Below, piece after piece: positions 1-4,816 of a stretch of DNA of 5,479 bases (positions within the stretch are counted from its first letter, which is position 1; each line of letters opens with the position of its first letter). The notes beneath the pieces are model-generated. The model was not told the DNA's origin. It did no database searches and saw only the letters and a list, made by a program, of their open reading frames with translations. The position numbers and the translations under genes are program-made. Source of the stretch: Actinomycetes bacterium. GTDB taxonomy: Bacteria; Actinomycetota; Acidimicrobiia; Acidimicrobiales; Acidimicrobiaceae. Where the stretch lies: assembly GCA_021792075.1 (NCBI GenBank), contig JAJYVK010000134.1, forward strand, positions 1 to 5,479, given 5' to 3'.

Positions 1-904
1 CGCGAAGGGCAGTGCTGCCGTGGCTTCACTGCTTGTAATGAACACGGCGGGCGTTGCTGGGATCTCAGCCAGTTCGAACGAGCATCTCAAATCGGATCTT
101 CTTTCCAGAGTCGCTCGAGGTGAGGTCGTCTTGTCATGGTCAGCCGATTCGATCGAGAACCAGGCGGGGGTCATTGCATCGCTGAACAGCGAGGGTATCA
201 CCATCAACGGAAAGATTCACTGGATTCCCTTCTACGAGGTTGGTGCGGCGCCAGTAGTCCTGGCGGAGGTGAAAGCGCAGGCAGGTTCACACCTTCTTGC
301 GGTCGAGCTGGAGGCGCCAAGAAAGGGAAGGGCGGAGGTGGGACCTTTGGAGTCGGATCTAGGCTTGCGAGGAGCCTCGCTACGTGCGCTTAGCTTCGAT
401 AACCTGCTCGTGGGTGACGACTGGGTTATCGGGAGCAGCATGGGACAGGGAGCCGCTTCACTAGCGCTCCATTCGGCGGCACAAGTGGGGATAGCCGCAC
501 TTGCAAACGGAATTGCCGCTGCGGCACTGGATCATGCATGGCTTTACGCACGCGAACGGCACCAGTTCGGCGTGGCGATCAGCGAATTCGAGAGCACACG
601 GACGATTCTTGGGACAATGGCGTTGAATCTTGAGGCCTCGCGCAATCTCACCTTCGCTGCGGCTGCCCATATCGATCAAGGCAGTCCTATATCGAGAAAT
701 GGCATTCCGATCGAGTCTGCTGCAAAGTGGCTCGCTGCGAAGTCTGCGGTTGAGATCGCGATAGATGCGATTCAGATATTTGGGGGTTATGGCTTTGTCA
801 AGGATTACCCCGTCGAGCGTTTCATGCGTGACGCGAAGATCACCCAGCTTATGGGAGGAACCGGTCAGATACTCGAGATCGCCGACGCGATGGCAGGGGC
901 ATAA
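1..904 (+). CDS. Acyl-CoA dehydrogenase-like protein, 5'-truncated, probably lacking the catalytic base
   Basis: The frame is open from base 2 to TAA at 902-904, so the GTG at 20 is probably an internal valine and the true start lies left of the window. About 300 of the usual ~380 residues are visible: the end of the N-terminal helical domain, the beta middle domain and the C-terminal helical domain. The C-terminal half carries clear family marks: RxxFG (ARERHQFG), the IQIFGGYGF loop that in this family contacts FAD of the neighbouring subunit, and DYPVERFMRDAKI. Known active enzymes have Glu in the (Y)EGT motif after RDAKI, or at the alternative IVD/LCAD position. Here these read MGGT (Gly, codon 854-856) and Ala (479-481). 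The TEPxxGSD and WITNG motifs are also not recognisable (SADSIENQ; WIPF). Actinobacterial FadE pairs form heterotetramers with one degenerate subunit, so this may be such a partner; that is inference. It is followed 5 nt later by a small gene and then a TetR gene in the same direction. Confidence 0.88.
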   Translation, partial: AKGSAAVASLLVMNTAGVAGISASSNEHLKSDLLSRVARGEVVLSWSADSIENQAGVIASLNSEGITINGKIHWIPFYEVGAAPVVLAEVKAQAGSHLLAVELEAPRKGRAEVGPLESDLGLRGASLRALSFDNLLVGDDWVIGSSMGQGAASLALHSAAQVGIAALANGIAAAALDHAWLYARERHQFGVAISEFESTRTILGTMALNLEASRNLTFAAAAHIDQGSPISRNGIPIESAAKWLAAKSAVEIAIDAIQIFGGYGFVKDYPVERFMRDAKITQLMGGTGQILEIADAMAGA

Positions 905-909
905 CTCCA

Positions 910-1116
910 GTGACGAACTGCCTGCGCTACTTGTCCTCGTTCAAGCTTCGAGGGGCGGTTACGCGAGATGGCGAGAGTTACACAGTCCGGCGGAGCTGTG
1001 GTTGTGGCCTGGCTCATCTGCGCCTTGGTGGGTCAGCCAAATGGAAGAGGCGGCGGGTGGCAGAATCACGTGAAGGGGGTTTCGTCGAGTTGCATTCAAG
1101 GTGGTCTTTCGTATGA
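910..1116 (+). CDS. Small Cys-containing protein (68 aa), possibly acetone-carboxylase-gamma-like
   Basis: GTG start 5 nt after the dehydrogenase stop, with a purine-rich AGGGG (895-899) 10 nt upstream. The stop TGA (1114-1116) overlaps the ATG of the TetR gene (1113) in an ATGA arrangement typical of translational coupling. The third codon positions are mostly G/C, as in a real gene. The protein is basic and has a CGCG knuckle (C30, C32), then WK (45-46) and FVEL (58-61). That order loosely recalls the small gamma-type subunits linked to acetone/acetophenone carboxylases and hydantoinase-like enzymes, which have a Cys-Gly motif, a WK and an FVEL-type stretch followed by a second CxxC. Here the second CxxC is missing and the protein is short. 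The resemblance is from memory and weak. It could be a shortened relative, a lineage-specific protein, or less likely a chance open frame. Confidence 0.5.
   Translation: MTNCLRYLSSFKLRGAVTRDGESYTVRRSCGCGLAHLRLGGSAKWKRRRVAESREGGFVELHSRWSFV
1098..1104 (+). promoter_or_regulatory. Ribosome binding site of the TetR gene
   Basis: AAGGTGG lies 8 nt before the ATG at 1113, inside the end of the small upstream gene. It decides the start: the in-frame GTG at 1101 lies inside this site and has no good site of its own. Confidence 0.6.
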
Positions 1117-1787
1117 GTGAGTCAGATAATCCGAATGGAAATCTTGGAGGGATTGAAGCGGTTCGTGCCGCTCGTATCGAGTGGCGCCTGGGGCAGATCC
1201 TGACTGCTGCAGTAAAGCTTCTTTCGGAGCAGGGGTTTCAAAAGATGCTCATCACCGACTTGGCTAAGGAGGCGGGCGTCAGCGTGGGAACCATCTATCA
1301 GTATGTGGACACCAAGGAAGATATTTTGCTACTCGTCGTGAATGACATCATAGAGTCATATCGACGAGAGGTTCCCGCTGCAATGGAGGGAATCGAAGAC
1401 CCTGTAGAACGCCTTGCTGCTGGGTTCAGGGCCTACTGCTTGGTCGTCGATGCTCATCGCACCGCTGCGCTGCTTGCTTACCAGGAGACAAAAAGCATCT
1501 CCAAGGAGGGTCGCGAGAGGCTCATGCGTCTCGAAGTCGAAACCAATTCGTACTTCTCCGACTGTATTCAGGCCGGAATGAGATTGGGGAAGTTCGCAGC
1601 GGTCGAACCGGCCGTCGCCTCAGGGACGCTCACCATGCTGGCCCATATGTGGGCCCTCAAACACTGGTACCTCAACTCGATGTTCGACGTTCAGACGTAT
1701 ATCCGGAGCCAGCTCTCATTCGTCATGAAGGCGCTCATTGCAGGTGAGTACCAAAAGAGCTACTCTCATCTGGTCAATTTCAGCTAG
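1113..1787 (+). CDS. TetR/AcrR-family transcriptional regulator
   Basis: 224 aa, a normal length for the family. An N-terminal three-helix DNA-binding domain covers about residues 25-72. Its helix-turn-helix core is ITDLAKEAGVSVGTIYQYV (47-65), followed by the usual KEDILLLV start of helix 4. The remainder is the helical ligand-binding and dimerisation domain, with no stretch that identifies a ligand. Start chosen at ATG 1113 because it has an AAGGTGG site and overlaps the preceding stop as ATGA. The first ~20 residues are a polar tail. Being last in a tightly packed transcript after an acyl-CoA dehydrogenase-like gene suggests an autoregulated local repressor responding to a CoA-thioester or substrate of the pathway. 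That role is inferred from position only. It ends at TAG 1785-1787, facing the cyclodeaminase-family gene. Confidence 0.93.
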   Translation: MSESDNPNGNLGGIEAVRAARIEWRLGQILTAAVKLLSEQGFQKMLITDLAKEAGVSVGTIYQYVDTKEDILLLVVNDIIESYRREVPAAMEGIEDPVERLAAGFRAYCLVVDAHRTAALLAYQETKSISKEGRERLMRLEVETNSYFSDCIQAGMRLGKFAAVEPAVASGTLTMLAHMWALKHWYLNSMFDVQTYIRSQLSFVMKALIAGEYQKSYSHLVNFS

Positions 1788-1879
1788 CTGCATCTGGATC
1801 GGCAGCTCTGTAACCAGCACCGGTGGTTTTGCGGCGCCTAAGCTTTTTACCTTGGTATCAGACTTATAATACCTAGCGG
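1788..1879. other. Convergent intergenic spacer
   Basis: 92 nt between the TetR stop and the cyclodeaminase-family stop. It has only weak dyads (caccggtg near 1818-1825; ggtat/atacc at 1854-1858 and 1869-1873) and a T-run at about 1843-1848 (agcttttta). No clear bidirectional terminator is visible, so converging transcripts may overlap. Confidence 0.4.
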
Positions 1880-2977
1880 CTACGGGTGCACTGTTTGCAC
1901 AAACCAGTCGATCGGAATGTCAATGCCGAGGTTTTTCTGCTCTGCCAGCCTCAGCGCCGCGGCCCCTGCTGCAGAGAACTGGAGCCCGATCCCGTTATTG
2001 TTCACGAAAAGCGTGACCTCGTTATCGTCTTTGCGGCCCGAAGCTGAGCCGTTCACAACTTCCCACAGCTCGGGAAGGAGTTTGGCCCAGTCGTCCTCGG
2101 ATTCGGCAAGCTCCTCCTTTTGGATTCCCTGTTCCAACAGATCGATCGGATCGGTTCCGGAAACGCGTCCGATGCCTGGAATGTGGTTGTCCGGAGTTGC
2201 ATAGTGGACGTTGACTATGACGCGGTCCGCCCGTGCCCTTACGGCGTCTCCCAGCTCGGAGTACTTGACGCAGAAGATGTGGCAGCCCGGCTCGAGCCAT
2301 TCAGCCTCCAGAACCCTTGTCAGGGAGTTGGTCGCCGTTGCGACAATGGATGAACCTCTGACCGCCTCTTCTGCCGAATCCACGGCCACGACTGGAATCC
2401 CGAGCTTTTTTTGGTAGCTCTGGGCAAAGTCACGGCGGTGCTGGCCGTTTGGACTGAACACCTTGACCTGTCTAAGCGGTCTGACGGCGTTGACGGCTTC
2501 GATAGCGCCTGTGGCCTGCCAGCCCGTTCCAACAAGTCCAAGCACATCTGCGTCGGCTCTTGCCATATGTTTCACGCTGAGCGCGCCGGTTGCCGCAACG
2601 CGCATCTTTTGGATATATCCGTCCGGAAACATCGCCCTGACCTCGCCGGTATGGATGCTGAAGAGCAGCACCATTCCGTTGTAACGCTGGCCCGGGGCGG
2701 AGCGAAGTTTGGCCTTTGTGGTCACGCCATCTTTTGTGGACCACTTGATCAGATCGGAGTTGAGCCGGATCGATCCGATCCCCTGGGAGCCTAGTATCCC
2801 ATCCATAGTCTTGAGCACGTAGTAGGTGCTGTCGCCAAGCGGCATGTAGGTGTCTGAGCGTGGTCTGGTTATGGCCTGGTTGTTGGCCCAGGCGAGATAG
2901 GCCTCTTCCATGGCATCGATACAGGCGGGCATTGTCAGCACTTCCTCGATGATCTCATTGCTGAGAATTTTCGGCAT
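1880..2977 (-). CDS. Ornithine cyclodeaminase / mu-crystallin family protein
   Basis: 365 aa from ATG 2977, slightly longer than typical members (~310-350). The start is chosen because AGGAGG (2992-2987) sits 9 nt upstream. The frame stays open to a TTG at 3133, but those 52 codons have no family features. An N-terminal dimerisation part includes the substrate-side Arg in QKMRVAATGA (Arg126). It is followed by a Rossmann NAD(P) domain with GTGWQA (150-155) and TATNS (214-218). The C-terminal part NEVTLFVNNNGIG (319-331) and IDWF (356-359) resembles a subgroup of the family. The loop that in ornithine cyclodeaminase and alanine dehydrogenase carries a catalytic Asp (GxDxPGKxEL) is shortened here to VKYSELGD (237-244) and shows no such Asp. 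The family includes cyclodeaminases, amino-acid dehydrogenases and imine reductases, so the reaction and substrate cannot be assigned. It stands alone on the - strand with its own leader region. Confidence 0.9.
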   Translation of the reverse strand: MPKILSNEIIEEVLTMPACIDAMEEAYLAWANNQAITRPRSDTYMPLGDSTYYVLKTMDGILGSQGIGSIRLNSDLIKWSTKDGVTTKAKLRSAPGQRYNGMVLLFSIHTGEVRAMFPDGYIQKMRVAATGALSVKHMARADADVLGLVGTGWQATGAIEAVNAVRPLRQVKVFSPNGQHRRDFAQSYQKKLGIPVVAVDSAEEAVRGSSIVATATNSLTRVLEAEWLEPGCHIFCVKYSELGDAVRARADRVIVNVHYATPDNHIPGIGRVSGTDPIDLLEQGIQKEELAESEDDWAKLLPELWEVVNGSASGRKDDNEVTLFVNNNGIGLQFSAAGAAALRLAEQKNLGIDIPIDWFVQTVHP

Positions 2978-3057
2978 GAATCTGTTCCTCCTGTAGGTTG
3001 GCTGGCTGTGTGACGCCGGAATCCATGGGCCAGGTTGAGAATCGATATTACACGCAT
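2935..3057 (-). CDS. Possible 40-codon leader ORF overlapping the cyclodeaminase-family start
   Basis: An ATG at 3057 is preceded by a second strong purine tract, GAGGAGGAG (3077-3069), with AGGAGG ending 12 nt upstream or GGAG 10 nt upstream. The frame differs from that of the enzyme gene, covers the enzyme's own ribosome site and start codon, and stops about 40 nt inside it (TGA 2937-2935). Ribosomes translating it would pass over the downstream start, so it could couple or repress translation. The peptide (begins MRVISILNLAHGF, ends SRKC) has no recognisable family. It may equally be chance. The strong ribosome-site match is the only positive evidence. Confidence 0.25.
   Translation of the reverse strand: MRVISILNLAHGFRRHTASQPTGGTDSCRKFSAMRSSRKC
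2987..2992 (-). promoter_or_regulatory. Ribosome binding site of the cyclodeaminase-family gene
   Basis: A perfect AGGAGG on the - strand, 9 nt before ATG 2977. It is the main reason for rejecting the longer reading from TTG 3133. Confidence 0.8.
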
Positions 3058-3133
3058 TGTCAGCGCTCTCCTCCTCTTGGTGGCTCGATCTGCGCGCACG
3101 AGGAGTCGTGAGTGTGGAAGTTTTTGTGAACAA

Positions 3134-3143
3134 TCCGATCGGA
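3134..3143. promoter_or_regulatory. Perfect 10-bp palindrome, possible operator
   Basis: TCCGATCGGA reads the same on both strands. It lies about 155 bp upstream of the cyclodeaminase-family ATG (- strand), in the zone expected for its promoter. A dimeric regulator such as a TetR protein could bind such a site, but a 10-bp palindrome can also occur by chance, and related GATCGGA strings occur inside the genes here. Confidence 0.25.
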
Positions 3144-3227
3144 GCGCGCTAGCTAGGCATCGGGCGAGATCGCCACAGGTGGGGCCCACGGAGTTGTCCA
3201 GTTCTCAACCGGCGTCGGCGAGGCCGT

Positions 3228-3263
3228 GATATCCGGTGTCCATAAGTTGATATCCACCGGTGT
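3228..3263. repeat. Two direct repeats (tgatatcc ... ggtgt) spaced 20 bp
   Basis: tgatatcc occurs at 3228-3235 and again at 3248-3255, exactly 20 bp apart (about two helical turns), each followed within a few bases by ggtgt. The core gatatc is itself palindromic. Same-face spacing is what paired regulator sites often show, but no regulator can be named. Confidence 0.4.
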
Positions 3264-3431
3264 TTACGGTGCCAGCTTGGGTTGTGTGCGTCTGCTTTGG
3301 TCAAAACGGGCGTCAAATGTGTGCTGAACGGTCGCGATCAACATTACTGAGCAGGTTAGTGCATAAAAGTTGAACTGTTTTCGCTTTCCCTTGTGAAGCG
3401 GCTCGCATTTTTCAGTGTTGCGGGACAGCTG

Positions 3432-3498
3432 ATCCTAGGCAAATCTGCTAGGTAACCTTTATCAAGCTACCTAGCAGATTTTGCCACTCAGCTAGGAT
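3432..3498 (-). terminator. Long CTAG-rich hairpin at the 3' end of the small secreted protein gene
   Basis: A 14-bp perfect inverted repeat (aaatctgctaggta 3441-3454 with tacctagcagattt 3468-3481) surrounds a 13-nt loop. It extends through ggc/gcc (one bulged base) and, across a 7-nt bulge, through atccta (3432-3437) with taggat (3493-3498), about 23 bp in all. The outer arm contains the last Ser codon and the TAG stop of the secreted-protein gene (stop 3492-3494). Position and stability suggest a transcript end or mRNA-stabilising structure. There is no long U-run after it on either strand (only ttt or tttt), so classical intrinsic termination is uncertain. It could also be a remnant of a small inverted-repeat element. 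Confidence 0.6.
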
Positions 3499-3758
3499 GC
3501 GCAGTATTGGTCAATGATTTGCTTGATCTGTGGAACTGTAGCACCGGCATACGTGGCTAAGTTCCCGATGCCAGAAACATCGAGTATATAATGAGGGTAC
3601 TCGGCAAGGTAGGCCGTTGACTGGCCCACGCACGACGGCGTGCCCGGCGTACCCGGCGTGGTGTGAGTCGGGGGACTTGCGAAGGCTACGCCTGTAGCAC
3701 CTAGCACAATTCCGAGGCCCATCGCCATTGTTCCAGCAATAATTGCAAGTTTCTTCAT
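3492..3758 (-). CDS. Small secreted two-cysteine protein (88 aa)
   Basis: Start placed at ATG 3758 (MKKLAIIAG...), since AGAGGA (3770-3765) lies 6 nt upstream. The frame extends to GTG 3782, but that would put eight residues before a standard signal peptide. A signal peptide has KK, a hydrophobic core of about 20 residues and a likely AFA-S cleavage near residue 27. A short linker with a PGTPGTP repeat follows (encoded by a tandem 9-bp cccggcgt-a/g at 3643-3660). The compact tail of about 46 residues has one Cys near its start (SCVGQ) and one near its end (QYCAS), which could form a disulfide outside the cell. The order CVGQ ... short Gly-rich middle ... final Cys resembles small uncharacterised exported actinobacterial proteins, from memory only. 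Function unknown. It appears to be a single-gene unit with an AT-rich leader and a hairpin at its end. Confidence 0.8.
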   Translation of the reverse strand: MKKLAIIAGTMAMGLGIVLGATGVAFASPPTHTTPGTPGTPSCVGQSTAYLAEYPHYILDVSGIGNLATYAGATVPQIKQIIDQYCAS

Positions 3759-4168
3759 TATCATTCCTCTCATCATTCGCACTAACGCCTTTATGAACCT
3801 AACAATATATGGCTGAACATTTTTGTGCTGGGAGATTCGGAAAATAGACCTGATTATCGGAACATTATTCTGGCGATATTCGTGATTGTCGATGCATGTG
3901 CGAGGTGATCAAGTCCCGACAGCATTTTCGCTGCTCGCTTGGCAAGGAACTGATATAACCGCCGCAGGGCATGAGGCGCATCCATATCGGAGGAGGCTCG
4001 ATCTCTTAGGGGAGATCTCTTTTTCAAGGCTTTGACTGAGGTGCCATTTGGTGGCGAAAATCCCTGCTTGTTGTATGCACTTGCTCGGAGGCAGGCCTCA
4101 AGTGGCCTTTTGTCACGGGCCTATGATGCAACCGGTTTTTGGCTCTCTGATCTTGTGGCCGCCTGGTT
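3759..4168. other. Non-coding gap between the secreted protein and CoA-transferase genes
   Basis: No convincing gene. The 3783-3900 part is AT-rich and is the presumed leader and promoter zone of the secreted-protein gene; a TATATT-like box on the - strand near 3804-3809 has no matching -35. The 3990-4111 part has two hairpins oriented as + strand terminators (near 4000 and, weaker, near 4093), although no + strand gene lies upstream. Short open frames here show no family features. Confidence 0.5.
4000..4024 (+). terminator. Intrinsic terminator-like hairpin on the + strand
   Basis: gatctc (4000-4005) pairs with gagatc (4012-4017) around a 6-nt loop and is followed by tctttttt-like sequence (4018-4024: tcttttt). 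The T-run reads as a terminator only on the + strand, yet the nearest + strand gene ends at 1787. It may end an unannotated short RNA or block read-through toward the right-hand operon's antisense strand. The stem is only 6 bp, so it may be weak. Confidence 0.4.
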
Positions 4169-4816
4169 CTAAAGCGGGACTCCGCGACTGGCAAGGTCAC
4201 CTGCATTTACGCCGTCAGCTAAACCGATCACTTTGAAGGCATCTCCGTTTGGTTCGAAAACGCCATATTCCGTGTAGATGCGCTTCACCACTCCTCGGGC
4301 TGTCAAGGCGTGACTGCACTCCTTCACTAGCTTCGAGCTGCCGTCATTTGCAAAGAGAGTGGTGATGATCCAAACCCGGCGCGCGCCGTGTGCCAGGTCC
4401 GCGGCTCCGCCTATTCCGGCGATCTTCTTTCCTCGCAGGCGCCAGTTGGCCAAGTCTCCACTGACCGAAACCTCGTAAGCCCCCATAAGCGCCAAATCGA
4501 GACGGCCGCCGCGAATAAGTGTGAACGAGGTGATGCTGTCGATGAACGAACCGCCTGGAACGACCGTTGCAAATCCTTTGCCTGCATCGATGACGTCGGG
4601 ATCTTCATCTCCGGGCGAAGGGGAAGGGCCCAGCCCTACGATCCCATTTTCGCTGTGAAGGGTGATTCCCCGCTCCGTGAGAGGCTCGATTGCCACTTGA
4701 GGCATTCCGATGCCGACATTGACCAGCCAGTTGGGTTCAACATCTCGTGCAACACGAGTCCCGATCTCAGCCATCGACCACAGACTTATCTCCATCTCGT
4801 CTAGCTCGCCGTTCAT
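4169..4816 (-). CDS. 3-oxoacid CoA-transferase family I, subunit B
   Basis: 215 aa, the normal length for beta subunits of the ScoB/AtoA/PcaJ type. These pair with an A subunit to move CoA between an acyl-CoA (often succinyl- or acetyl-CoA) and a carboxylic acid. The SENG motif (residues 55-58) contains the catalytic Glu56 that forms the glutamyl-CoA intermediate. Other family blocks are VNVGIGMPQ (32-40), GLGP after SENG, PGGSFIDS, RGGRLDLALMGAYEVS, SGDLANW and KECSHALT. ATG 4816 is chosen because it overlaps the upstream amidohydrolase stop as ATGA; an internal ATG at 4795 is the alternative, and neither has a strong ribosome site. Which acid is used cannot be read from the sequence. Unusually, the A subunit is not adjacent: the upstream neighbour is a hydrolase and no gene follows downstream. 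The A gene may lie right of the window. Confidence 0.92.
   Translation of the reverse strand: MNGELDEMEISLWSMAEIGTRVARDVEPNWLVNVGIGMPQVAIEPLTERGITLHSENGIVGLGPSPSPGDEDPDVIDAGKGFATVVPGGSFIDSITSFTLIRGGRLDLALMGAYEVSVSGDLANWRLRGKKIAGIGGAADLAHGARRVWIITTLFANDGSSKLVKECSHALTARGVVKRIYTEYGVFEPNGDAFKVIGLADGVNAGDLASRGVPL

Larger units (their letters stand above)
2978..3431. other. Non-coding gap upstream of the cyclodeaminase-family gene
   Basis: No convincing gene beyond the possible leader ORF. It holds a 10-bp palindrome TCCGATCGGA (3134-3143), the CTAG-rich tract GCGCGCTAGCTAGG just after it, an imperfect dyad GGCGA-ga-TCGCC (about 3165-3176), and the direct repeat tgatatcc at 3228 and 3248. Bases 3270-3431 are plainer, with only a small cgctt/aagcg hairpin near 3380-3398. 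The promoter of the - strand gene must lie here, but I cannot place -35 and -10 boxes with confidence. Confidence 0.5.

Noticed and set aside
765..1073. 102-codon + strand frame overlapping the dehydrogenase end
   Set aside because: It is out of frame with a clear dehydrogenase C-terminus, shows no family features, and competes with the better-placed 910-1116 frame.
1818..1873. Possible bidirectional terminator between the convergent genes
   Set aside because: Dyads are 4-5 bp and not followed by T-runs in the right place.
2411..2794. 127-codon + strand frame inside the cyclodeaminase-family gene
   Set aside because: Antisense shadow of a clearly conserved protein; no recognisable domain.
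2978..3133. N-terminal extension of the cyclodeaminase-family protein to TTG 3133
   Set aside because: No ribosome site before TTG, extension unlike the family, and a perfect AGGAGG sits before ATG 2977.
3643..3660. Tandem 9-bp repeat as a possible repeat array
   Set aside because: Only two units, explained by the PGTPGTP linker of the secreted protein.
3759..3990. Riboswitch (for example c-di-AMP or T-box type) in the secreted-protein leader
   Set aside because: I could not find the conserved core motifs of known classes; only generic small dyads.
4093..4111. aggcc/ggcct hairpin with a short T tail on the + strand
   Set aside because: Only a 5-bp stem and four T residues; too weak to call a terminator by itself.
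4048..4236. 62-codon + strand frame in the 3759-4168 gap running into the CoA-transferase gene
   Set aside because: No clear ribosome site, overlaps a real gene antisense, no family features.
4388..4804. 138-codon + strand frame opposite the CoA-transferase gene
   Set aside because: Antisense shadow; the - strand frame has the SENG active site and full family length.
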